64,000 nt of DNA, taken from the NCBI GenBank assembly GCA_949297365.1, contig CASFSL010000044.1, positions 1-64,000 on the forward strand, in the 5' to 3' direction. The notes under the pieces were generated by a model. The model was given only the letters and a program-made list of their open reading frames with translations. It had not been told where the DNA came from and made no database searches. Each line of letters opens with the position of its first letter. Within the stretch, counting starts at the first letter, position 1. A program made the translations under genes and the position numbers. This document shows positions 39,867-48,568 of this stretch, in pieces. Origin of the DNA: an uncultured Bacteroidales bacterium (lineage in GTDB: Bacteria > Bacteroidota > Bacteroidia > Bacteroidales > UBA932).

Positions 39867-42800
39867 CTCACCAACTCTAAGTCCTGACGGTGAGGCAGGA
39901 GATCATTCTTAGCGAACACCCTGACTGTAAGATAATAGACTCCAGTGGCGGTAGGCACCAGACGGCAGACGTACCGGGCCGTTCCGTCCCCGCCCGACTC
40001 ATAGTCGAAGGTGAAGCACTTGCGTACATGAAACACGCCCTTGCGGTCCTGCTCCGCCCATACCAGTTCGACACCTATATCATGAGGATTGATGTCTCCG
40101 ATAAAGAGCTCCAGCCGGAAGACTCTCTCCTTGCCGAGCATCGGCTGGTCGTTGGAGTCCGTAGGACGCACATAGTCCTTTATCTCGATATGCTGCCAGC
40201 TGTGGCGGATATTCTTCTTCCAAAAAGCTATCTCCTTGGCCACGGCGCAGTCATCGGCATTGAGCCTGAGTGTCCTCTCATAAAGAGGCATGTAATATTT
40301 CTCCAGATAATCCGTCAGCATCCGGTTGGTAGTGAAGTTGGACGCTACGAGCGCAATCGTGTTCTTGATGTACTGAATCCACCTGGACGGAATTCCTGTC
40401 TTCCTGTCCCGCTCGTCATAGTACCCCGGAGCTATCTCGTTCTCTATGATGTTGTAGATGGTCGCGGCATCCAGCTCATCCTGGAAGTTCTGGTCATCGT
40501 AGGTCTTCTCCATGGGAAGAGCCCAGCCGGCATCCTTCTTATAGCCCTCTATCCACCAGCCGTCAAGTACCGAGAAGTGCATGACTCCGTTCATCGCGGC
40601 CTTCTCACCGGACGTACCGGAAGCCTCCAGAGGCCTGGTAGGCGTGTTCATCCATACGTCCACACCCTGTACGAGAGCCTTGGCCAGATTCATGTCATAG
40701 TTGGGGACAAAGACTATCTTTCCTATGAACTGAGGCATCTTGGATATGTCCACGATGCGCTTGATCAGATCCTGACCAGCCTTGTCGGCCGGATGCGCCT
40801 TGCCGGCGAAGATGAACTGCACCGGACGGTCCGGATTGTTGACTATCTCATTGAGGCGGTTCAGGTCGCGGAACAGCAGATGTGCCCTCTTGTAGGTGGC
40901 GAATCTGCGGGCAAAGCCTATGGTCAGCACATCGGAGCGGAGAGTGTCCAGGATGGTCACTATCTGATGAGGCGAGTAGTGGCTGGATATGTCCGTATTG
41001 GATATCCGCTTCTTGACCACCTCTATCATCCTGGCACGAAGCTCGTTGCGTACGTTCCAGATCACACTGTCGTCTACATTGTAGATACCCTCGAAGCACT
41101 TCTTGTCGTACTTGTGGGCGGCGAACTCGGGACCGAATACCTTGGCGTGAATCTCCTTCCACTGAGGCGCGGTCCATGTGGGATAATGCACTCCGTTGGT
41201 CACATAGCCTATGTGCAGCTCCTCAGGCAGATAACCGGGCCACAGACCGCCCAGAACCTGCTGGCTGACCTTGCCGTGCATCCAGCTCACGCCGTTGACC
41301 TCCTGTGACAGGTTGCAGGCCAGATTGCTCATGGAGAACTTCTCGTTGCGGTCGGAGGGATTGATCTTGCCCAGGGCCATCAGGGTCTCCCAGTCAATCT
41401 TCATCCTCTGAGGGTAATGATTGATATAAGTCCTGAGCATATCCTCGCTGAAGGCATCGTGTCCGGCCGGCACCGGAGTATGGGTCGTAAAGAGGGATGA
41501 GCATCTGACGAGCTCCATAGCCTCGGAGAACGAAAGGTTCTGAGCCACGTACTCCCGCAGTCGCTCCAGTCCGATAAAGGCGGCATGACCCTCGTTGCAG
41601 TGATATATATCGCACTGGATACCCAACGTCCTCAGAGCCCGGATGCCTCCGATACCGAGCAGAAGCTCCTGCTTCAGGCGGTTCTCCCAGTCACCTCCGT
41701 AGAGATGATGGGTGATCTGACGGTCCTCGGGCAGGTTGTCCTCAAAGTCGGTATCAAGCAGATACAGTTCGGTACGGCCTACGTCCACCCTCCATATCCG
41801 GGCATATACGGTACGGCCGGGGAAGACTATCGACACAGTCTTCCAGTTGCCGCTCCCGTCGCGCACGGGCATGGCCGGTATCTTGAAGAAATCCTGAGGC
41901 TCATAGTCGGCCACCTGATCTCCCTGCGCCGTAAGTCTCTGGCTGAAATAGCCGTAACGGTACAGCAGGCCGACACCGGTCATCCTGACCTTCATGTCGC
42001 TGGACTCCTTGAGGTAGTCTCCGGCGAGGATACCCAGACCTCCGGAATATATCTTAAGGGAGGTGTCCAGACCATACTCCATGCTGAAATAAGCTATAGA
42101 TGGAGACTTGCGGTCTTTCTTGCCGTCCATATAGGTGTTGAATATATCATATACGGCATCCATCCGGGCCAGGAAATCCGTATCCGCCTCCAGGCGGTTG
42201 TAATCGTCCAGCGTAAGTCTGTCCAGCAGGGCTATGGGGTTGCGCTCGCACTCCTTCCACAGATCCGCATTGATGCTACGGAACAGGTCCATCGCCTCCT
42301 GGTTCCAGCACCACCAGAGATTCTTCGATATGACATCCAGAGCCTTGAGCCTCTCAGGCATGTCCCTCGTGACCAGAATCCGGCTCCATGACGGCCTGTT
42401 CACCTCAAAGCGGTGATAGTTCTGCATCTGGTCCTCCTTGTACTCGGGGAAGGCGCCCATCTCCTCCACCAGTCTCTCTATCGCCAGGGAATAGGCCTGC
42501 TTGTAATAGTAGATATTGTGCTTCCACAGAGCTATCTCCGATACCTCAACGGCATTGTCCTTATACTGACGGACGGTCTCCGGGGAGAGTGCGGTCATCT
42601 CCATCACGGCCTTGAGCACATTGTCCACCACCTGCCCGTAGTTGGAGTCATTGCGGGGAACAATGGTAATGGACGGATGGGCCGCATTGTAATGGCTGCG
42701 CACCCACAGGCCGAAGCCGGCCAGAGTCGTCGTCAGTGTCGGCACACCGAAGGCCAGGGACTCCAGCGGAGTATATCCCCAAGGCTCGTAATACGAAGGG

Positions 42801-44092
42801 AAGAGGGTCATGTCCATGGACATAAGCAGCTCGTAGTATTTCCGGCCTATGATGCCGTCGTCTCCGTTGAGATATGAAGGGACAAAGAACACCTTGACCT
42901 TGCTGCCCTCCCTGTTTACCAGATTCAGGGCCTTCATACGGTTGAGGATGATGTCCGAATCGGGGTCCTGGAGCTGATGCGTGGTAAGAGTACGGTAATC
43001 GGAGCCGTTGCCGGCAAGCTTGGCCGCCAGCTCCTTGTCCGGACCGTTGTGACCGGAGGGCACCATGATGAACGCCACTACTGTACGGCCGCTGTAGCCG
43101 GAGTTGCCCAGTCTACCCAGCACGTCCAGGAATACGTCTATGCCCTTGTTCTTGTACTCATAGCGGCCGCTTATACCCAGGATAAACGCATCGGAGCAGT
43201 CCTCTCCGCACATGGCACCGGCCAGGTCAAGCAGGACTTTCCTGCCCTCCGCGGCAGCCTTCTGAAGCTTGTCCTTGGGCGGCACGATTCCGTTGTCGAA
43301 GCCGTTGGGCGTAATCAGGTCCACCTTCTTGCCCAGCAGTTTCTCACATTCCGTAGCCGTAATGTCGCTTACCGTGGTGAACACGTCCGCGTTCAAGGCC
43401 GCGCACTTCTCCATGGAATGTTTCGCGGTCACATTGTAATAGCGGGCCTTCTCATCGGCGTTGCAGTTGGACAGGGAGTCATACAGAGGCACGTTGTTGC
43501 AGGCCAGGCAGCGTCCCGTCACCGTGGCGTGTGTGGTGAAGATAGTGGCCACATGAGCCTTTACGCTCTTGAGATAAAGTATACCGGCACCGGTCATCCA
43601 CTCGTGGAAATGAGCCACGACCTTGTGATGCGGCTGGAGATTGAAGCGCACGAAACTCTCTATCACCTTTCCGGCCGCATAGCCGAACAGGGCCGACTCT
43701 ATAAAGTCCCATTGCCCGGATATGGAGTCCAGCTTGAACTTCTCCCACAGCGAGGTGAATATCTCGTTCTTCTTCGGGATGAACTGCGAGAAATCCACCA
43801 GCACGGCTATGGGCTTGCCCGGGATGTTCCAGCGGCCCACCCTGAGCCTCAGTCCCTCCTCCGCAGCGGCCATGCGCCATGTACGGAAAAGAATGGGGTC
43901 TTCGGTGAATTCCGGGTTCTGGGCAGTATCCATCCAGACATCCGGACCTATATGGATGTGGTTGTTTTTTAATTCCTTGGAAAGATTCAGCGACTTGGAG
44001 GCCAAAACGGTATGGATGCCTCCTACCTTGTTGCACACCTCCCAGCTTGCCTCGAACAGATAGTCGGGCATCACTACTTTTTCAGTACTCAT
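39857..44092 (-). CDS. Glycogen synthase (GT3) fused to alpha-glucan phosphorylase (GT35)
   Basis: A 1411-residue two-domain cytoplasmic enzyme. Residues 1 to about 550 resemble eukaryote-type (GT3) glycogen synthase: DYLFEASWEVCNKVGGIHTV, then HFHEWMTGAGILYL and FPSYYEPWGYTPLESLAFGV. From about residue 560 it is a short-type glycogen/alpha-glucan phosphorylase: KNLWWCWNQEAMDLFRS, YFSMEYGLDTSLKIYSGGLG, and the PLP-binding Lys (about 1164) in EASGTSGEKAAMNGV. So one chain could both extend glycogen from UDP- or ADP-glucose and break it by phosphorolysis. Such fusions occur in some Bacteroidota. Which activity dominates cannot be told from sequence. Confidence 0.93.
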   Translation of the reverse strand: MSTEKVVMPDYLFEASWEVCNKVGGIHTVLASKSLNLSKELKNNHIHIGPDVWMDTAQNPEFTEDPILFRTWRMAAAEEGLRLRVGRWNIPGKPIAVLVDFSQFIPKKNEIFTSLWEKFKLDSISGQWDFIESALFGYAAGKVIESFVRFNLQPHHKVVAHFHEWMTGAGILYLKSVKAHVATIFTTHATVTGRCLACNNVPLYDSLSNCNADEKARYYNVTAKHSMEKCAALNADVFTTVSDITATECEKLLGKKVDLITPNGFDNGIVPPKDKLQKAAAEGRKVLLDLAGAMCGEDCSDAFILGISGRYEYKNKGIDVFLDVLGRLGNSGYSGRTVVAFIMVPSGHNGPDKELAAKLAGNGSDYRTLTTHQLQDPDSDIILNRMKALNLVNREGSKVKVFFVPSYLNGDDGIIGRKYYELLMSMDMTLFPSYYEPWGYTPLESLAFGVPTLTTTLAGFGLWVRSHYNAAHPSITIVPRNDSNYGQVVDNVLKAVMEMTALSPETVRQYKDNAVEVSEIALWKHNIYYYKQAYSLAIERLVEEMGAFPEYKEDQMQNYHRFEVNRPSWSRILVTRDMPERLKALDVISKNLWWCWNQEAMDLFRSINADLWKECERNPIALLDRLTLDDYNRLEADTDFLARMDAVYDIFNTYMDGKKDRKSPSIAYFSMEYGLDTSLKIYSGGLGILAGDYLKESSDMKVRMTGVGLLYRYGYFSQRLTAQGDQVADYEPQDFFKIPAMPVRDGSGNWKTVSIVFPGRTVYARIWRVDVGRTELYLLDTDFEDNLPEDRQITHHLYGGDWENRLKQELLLGIGGIRALRTLGIQCDIYHCNEGHAAFIGLERLREYVAQNLSFSEAMELVRCSSLFTTHTPVPAGHDAFSEDMLRTYINHYPQRMKIDWETLMALGKINPSDRNEKFSMSNLACNLSQEVNGVSWMHGKVSQQVLGGLWPGYLPEELHIGYVTNGVHYPTWTAPQWKEIHAKVFGPEFAAHKYDKKCFEGIYNVDDSVIWNVRNELRARMIEVVKKRISNTDISSHYSPHQIVTILDTLRSDVLTIGFARRFATYKRAHLLFRDLNRLNEIVNNPDRPVQFIFAGKAHPADKAGQDLIKRIVDISKMPQFIGKIVFVPNYDMNLAKALVQGVDVWMNTPTRPLEASGTSGEKAAMNGVMHFSVLDGWWIEGYKKDAGWALPMEKTYDDQNFQDELDAATIYNIIENEIAPGYYDERDRKTGIPSRWIQYIKNTIALVASNFTTNRMLTDYLEKYYMPLYERTLRLNADDCAVAKEIAFWKKNIRHSWQHIEIKDYVRPTDSNDQPMLGKERVFRLELFIGDINPHDIGVELVWAEQDRKGVFHVRKCFTFDYESGGDGTARYVCRLVPTATGVYYLTVRVFAKNDLLPHRQDLELVRWL

Positions 44093-44119
44093 AAATATTC
44101 AAAATATCGGTAACTATTG

Positions 44120-45325
44120 CTATTCCTGTTTAAGTCTGCGGTCCACCCTCAGAATAAAGTCACTCAGGACATTCATATAATTGATGAACGCCTCGTAAGG
44201 GGTATCGTACGGATTGAAGTAATTGTGTACGGCGCCGTCCGAGAAGAACTTGGTACACATATAGTAGAAATGGTCGCTCTCCTGCAGCTTCAGGAAGTCC
44301 TTGGCTATATTCGGGTCTTCAGCGGCAATTACTTTGTCCGTAAGGGCATAGAGTTTCGAGGAAGCCTCGTTCTGCAGCTCATTGCCCAGCCATGCGGTGG
44401 TATCCCTCTCCTCGTCGGCCCAGGATATAGGGAACGGCACGTTGAGCGGAGCCACCGGCTGGTGCTTTTTAATGACCTGAGAAGGGGTGCAGAACTCAAA
44501 GTCAGTCTGCGAAAGGACTGCCTCGGGCAGGGCCCTCATGAACTCGAATATACCTGTGGACGCGCTCTGATGCTCCCCGAACGTCTCGTAATCCATAAAG
44601 AGGTTGATCACCTCTCCGTCCTTTATCGAATCCTGCAGCCATGAGACATACTTGCCCGTGTCCACCGGCCATTTCTCCCACGAACGGTCGGAGAAACGGA
44701 AGGCGATGTCATCGCTAAGGGTAAAATTGCGCAGAAGCAGTTTCAGTTTCGGATTGACGGCGTTGGCATACACGTAGTTGGGGGATTTCCAGCCCAGGAT
44801 GTGCCTGGCTCCCTCGGTCAGCATACAGGTGTAGCCCATCCTGCTGACCGCAGCCCCGATCTCGTCGGAGTATATCAGCTCGGTATTGCGGAAACATTTG
44901 GGTTTCTTGCCGAAATGCTTGGCTATAAGGGCCGAATGCAGCTTGACCTGCTTTTCGAACTCACTCATGGAGAACAGGGAGGCAAGTGTATGGGAATATG
45001 TCTCGGCGATGAACTCCACACAGCCGGTCCCGGCAAGTTCCTTGAAACTGTCCAGAACTTCCGGAGCATAGGCCTCGAACTGCTCTATTACCGAGCCGGA
45101 AATGGAGAAGGCCACCTTGAATTTCTTGCCGCAGGCGGCTATCACGTCCAGCAGAAGCCTGTTCATGGGCAGGTAGCATCTGTCGGCCACACGGCGCAGA
45201 ATGGTCCTGTTGGCAAAGTCATCATAATAGTGCTGATCGTTTCCTATATCGAAGAAGCGGTACTGTCTGAGCCTGTCAGGCTGATGTACCTGAAAATATA
45301 TGCAGATTGAGGGTTTTGTTTCCAT
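44120..45325 (-). CDS. Glycoside hydrolase family 57 (alpha-amylase/4-alpha-glucanotransferase-like)
   Basis: A 401-residue enzyme from ATG 45325; the longer frame (45391) overlaps the upstream GT4 gene. The family start is SICIYFQVHQPDRLRQYRFF; conserved regions include FSISGSVIEQFEAYAPEVLD, VEFIAETYSHTLASLFS with the expected catalytic Glu, and MDYETFGEHQSASTGIFEF with the catalytic Asp. GH57 enzymes act on alpha-1,4-glucans. The place between GT4 and phosphorylase genes fits a role in trimming or remodelling glycogen. The exact activity is not resolved. Confidence 0.9.
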   Translation of the reverse strand: METKPSICIYFQVHQPDRLRQYRFFDIGNDQHYYDDFANRTILRRVADRCYLPMNRLLLDVIAACGKKFKVAFSISGSVIEQFEAYAPEVLDSFKELAGTGCVEFIAETYSHTLASLFSMSEFEKQVKLHSALIAKHFGKKPKCFRNTELIYSDEIGAAVSRMGYTCMLTEGARHILGWKSPNYVYANAVNPKLKLLLRNFTLSDDIAFRFSDRSWEKWPVDTGKYVSWLQDSIKDGEVINLFMDYETFGEHQSASTGIFEFMRALPEAVLSQTDFEFCTPSQVIKKHQPVAPLNVPFPISWADEERDTTAWLGNELQNEASSKLYALTDKVIAAEDPNIAKDFLKLQESDHFYYMCTKFFSDGAVHNYFNPYDTPYEAFINYMNVLSDFILRVDRRLKQE

Positions 45326-45336
45326 AATTGCTTGTT

Positions 45337-46617
45337 TTAATCGATTGTTGACAAATATATCTCCTTTATCTTCTTGGCCGCGTTGTTCCATTTGAGGGTA
45401 TTGACCTCGTCCAGACCGCAGCGCGAGGCCATGACTCCGAGAGCCGGATATCTGAGGATGCCGTATATGGCATCGGCCATGGCGTCTATATCCCAGAAGT
45501 CCACCTTGATGGAATGTCTGAGCACCTCAGCCACGCCGGACTGCTTCGAGATGATGGTCGGTACGCCGGTCCTCATGGCCTCCAGGGGCGATATGCCGAA
45601 CGGTTCCGACACCGACGGCATCACATACACATCCGACATAGCGAACATACGCTGCACGTCGGCTCCTCTGAGAAATCCGGTGAAATGAAACCTGTCGGAT
45701 ATGCCCAGCTTGGCCACCCGGCGGATCGAGCGGTTGAGCAGGTCTCCGCTGCCTGCCATCACGAACCTGACGTTCTTATAGTATTTCAGGACCTTGTTCG
45801 CCGCCTCTATGAAATACTCCGGGCCCTTCTGGAAGGTAATCCTGCCGAGGAATGTAACTACCTTTTCCGGCACTCCCCGGTGTACGTCCAGCTCACTGCG
45901 GCCGCTGAAGTCCACCGCATTGTGGACGGTAAAGACTTTGTCCGGAGATATGCCGTAACGGTTGATGACTATGTTGCGGGTAAGGTTGCTCACCGTTATG
46001 ACCCTGTCAGCAGCCTCCATACCCATCTTCTCAAGGGCATACACCTGAGTATTGACGTTCTCTCCGCTGCGGTCATACTCCGTGGCATGGACATGTATCA
46101 CCAGCGGCTTGCCCGTAAGCCTCTTTGCCGCCACTCCGGCCGGATAGGTAAGCCAGTCATGTGCATGTATCACATCGAACTGATTCTGCATGGCGATAGT
46201 TCCGCCAACCAGAGCATAGCGGGCAACCTCCTCCATAAGGTTCGTACCGTACTTTCCGGAGAACCTGTACTTCTGTTTGAAATTAATCCTGAACTCCTGC
46301 GCCTGTGAATGCCGGTCCTTCTCCACCATCTCCGTAAAGTCCTCCGGATCGACATAGGGAATCATGTTTGTCCCTATTCTCAGGAAATTGATCCGTTCCA
46401 GAAAATCCAGAGGAGAGCAGGTTATGTCCGCAGCCTCCACGTCACTGGCATTGATGATGCGCGCCACCCTGCCGTCCTCGTCCCCGGAGGCCGAGGGCAT
46501 CACGAACAGCACGTCCACTCCGTTGTTGGCCAGACCCCGGACCATTCCGTAACAGGCTGTTCCGAGACCTCCGGCTATGTGAGGGGGGAACTCCCACCCG
46601 AACATCAAGACTCTCAT
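45337..46617 (-). CDS. Glycosyltransferase family 4 (glucan-related)
   Basis: A 426-residue cytoplasmic GT-B enzyme. The N-terminal MRVLMFGWEFPPHIAGGLGT is typical of glycogen/starch synthase-like GT4/GT5 members; the donor-binding region includes VVTFLGRITFQKGPEYFIEA and VYVMPSVSEPFGISPLEAMR. In the same operon as branching and debranching enzymes, it is likely to transfer glucose to alpha-glucan, or to form a linked sugar such as maltose-1-phosphate. Its ATG overlaps the stop of the debranching gene (ATGA). Confidence 0.88.
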   Translation of the reverse strand: MRVLMFGWEFPPHIAGGLGTACYGMVRGLANNGVDVLFVMPSASGDEDGRVARIINASDVEAADITCSPLDFLERINFLRIGTNMIPYVDPEDFTEMVEKDRHSQAQEFRINFKQKYRFSGKYGTNLMEEVARYALVGGTIAMQNQFDVIHAHDWLTYPAGVAAKRLTGKPLVIHVHATEYDRSGENVNTQVYALEKMGMEAADRVITVSNLTRNIVINRYGISPDKVFTVHNAVDFSGRSELDVHRGVPEKVVTFLGRITFQKGPEYFIEAANKVLKYYKNVRFVMAGSGDLLNRSIRRVAKLGISDRFHFTGFLRGADVQRMFAMSDVYVMPSVSEPFGISPLEAMRTGVPTIISKQSGVAEVLRHSIKVDFWDIDAMADAIYGILRYPALGVMASRCGLDEVNTLKWNNAAKKIKEIYLSTID

Positions 46618-48557
46618 AACTCCTCCTTTTTATATTGTTCCACCAGATATTCCGAACGCAGAAGCGACGCTGTGGCCACCGCACTGGAGATAGCCCCGTG
46701 AGGGTTGTGCGGGGGATCTCCGTCGTAAAGCTCGCAGATGCTGCCGACTCCGTGACGCTCTATATCCTCCTCAAAAGCACCGGCCAGTTCCTCTGCCCTT
46801 CTGACAAACATGCCGCCATACAGTCTGAGCATGGCCTCTATGTAGAATGTCAGCAGCCAGACCCTGGTAGAGCCCTGATGATAGGCGTGGTCGCGCTGGT
46901 TCTGGTTTCCGTCATATACGCCTTTGTAAAGGGGATTTTTCGGCGAAAGGGTGCGGATGCCCCGCGAGGTCAGCAGCTCGCGCTTGACAGCATCCATGAC
47001 CCTGGCCCGGACTTCCTCGGAAAGCGGCGAATACTCCAGCGCACAGGCAAATATCTGATTGGGTCTCATATAGAGATTCCTGCCGCGCTCGTCCACATAG
47101 TCCGCCAGATGACCGCGTCCCTCATCCCAGAACATATCGTAGAAAGAAGTATCCATACGGTCTTTCAGTGACTGCAGGGCATAGAGCAGACGTGTATCGT
47201 TGCCGTAACGGGACTCCATATCCAGCACATAGGCCACGGCATTGTACCAGAAAGCATTGGTCTCCACCTGATACCCTGCCCGCTCGGTCACGGGATTGCC
47301 CTCGCTGTCATAAGCGTTCATCCACGACATGGCCACACCGTTCATCCTGACCCAGAGCAGGCCGTTATCGTCGAGACGGACTCCCATCCTGCCCCCTTCC
47401 AGGAAACTCCGGACTATGGCCCTGAGCCTGTCCCTGTATTTCAGCCATACGCCCTGAGCATCGCCCGTAAAGGCCGCGTACTGCTGTACGGCCCAGATGA
47501 GCCAGAGAGCCGCATCGGCCTGCTTGGAGCCGTGCAGAATCTGCTGCCCGTATATCTTGAACGTACTTTCCATGACCTCCTCGAAAGTGCCTGTGTCCCC
47601 TTCCGCTGCCAGAGTAAGGCCGGGCAGGGCTATCATCGTCTCCCTCAGTCCTTTTCCCAGCCACGTATAGCCGCTGTATATCTCTTTCAGTCCGCGTCCG
47701 CCGTTGATGATGAACTGCTTGGCCGCCCGTCTGAGACAGTCGTCATAGCTCTGCAGGGATATTCTCTTGGCCTCCTCCCTGGTAAATACTCCCGCCAGGC
47801 CCTTGACCGCTGCCGGGGACGTGGAGACCGAGACTATCACGGACTCGCCCTTCTTTATAGGAAGCTCGAAATATCCCGGAGTATACAGGTCCTCCTCGTA
47901 GAGGAATCCCCTGCGTTTCTCCTCCTGGTACTCGACATTGTAATACCAGTCCGGATTATGAAAATAGTCGTTCTTACGGTTTATCTGGATATTGACGGCG
48001 GGAAATCCGTCATACAGCCTGAAAGCCGCACCTCCGTCCACAGCAGCGTAGTTACGGTCAGCAGCGTCATTGGCATGGGTCAGCGCATGGATCTCCCTGA
48101 ATGCCAGGAACGGCCTGAGACGCAACGTAGTGGCCGAATGTGCATCCAGCAGGGTGTACTTTATGAGCAACTGTTCCTTGTTGTGCAGAAAGAGGAAAGA
48201 CTTGCTCATCAGGATGCCTCCGACGCGGTAGGTGATGACGGGATACCTGTCGAACTCGAAGTCCACTATGTACTTGTGTCCGCGCGGCTCATAGTTGTTC
48301 TTTCCGTAGCAGTGGATACCGAGATTGAAATCCCGGCCGTGCTGGATAAGCGTCTCATCCAAGGATGACAGGAGGACATACCTTCTGCTGTCGAAATTCT
48401 TGACGGGGAGTACGAAAAGACCGTGGTATTTCCGTGTGTTGCAACCGACAATGGTGGTGTTGAGGTATCCGCCGGTCTTGTTGGTGGCGAGAATCTCCCG
48501 GACCAGGGAATATTCCAGGTTCACCAACTCTGCTTTGTCAAATTTAAGATACGACAT
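46614..48557 (-). CDS. Glycogen debranching enzyme (GH133, amylo-alpha-1,6-glucosidase)
   Basis: A 647-residue enzyme. The N-terminal domain (ATNKTGGYLNTTIVGCNTRKYHG) is the GDE N-terminal-like domain, and the C-terminal (alpha/alpha)6 domain includes RGLKEIYSGYTWLGKGLRE, GADALWLIW-type tract KQADAALWLIWAVQQYA and GNQNQRDHAYHQGSTRVWLL. It removes alpha-1,6 branches left by the phosphorylase. It lies 11 bases after glgB and overlaps GT4 by 4 bases. Confidence 0.92.
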   Translation of the reverse strand: MSYLKFDKAELVNLEYSLVREILATNKTGGYLNTTIVGCNTRKYHGLFVLPVKNFDSRRYVLLSSLDETLIQHGRDFNLGIHCYGKNNYEPRGHKYIVDFEFDRYPVITYRVGGILMSKSFLFLHNKEQLLIKYTLLDAHSATTLRLRPFLAFREIHALTHANDAADRNYAAVDGGAAFRLYDGFPAVNIQINRKNDYFHNPDWYYNVEYQEEKRRGFLYEEDLYTPGYFELPIKKGESVIVSVSTSPAAVKGLAGVFTREEAKRISLQSYDDCLRRAAKQFIINGGRGLKEIYSGYTWLGKGLRETMIALPGLTLAAEGDTGTFEEVMESTFKIYGQQILHGSKQADAALWLIWAVQQYAAFTGDAQGVWLKYRDRLRAIVRSFLEGGRMGVRLDDNGLLWVRMNGVAMSWMNAYDSEGNPVTERAGYQVETNAFWYNAVAYVLDMESRYGNDTRLLYALQSLKDRMDTSFYDMFWDEGRGHLADYVDERGRNLYMRPNQIFACALEYSPLSEEVRARVMDAVKRELLTSRGIRTLSPKNPLYKGVYDGNQNQRDHAYHQGSTRVWLLTFYIEAMLRLYGGMFVRRAEELAGAFEEDIERHGVGSICELYDGDPPHNPHGAISSAVATASLLRSEYLVEQYKKEEL

Positions 48558-48568
48558 ATATTGTATAA

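Noticed and set aside
39890..41308. 472-codon plus-strand frame
   Set aside because: Antisense to the phosphorylase domain of the fusion gene.
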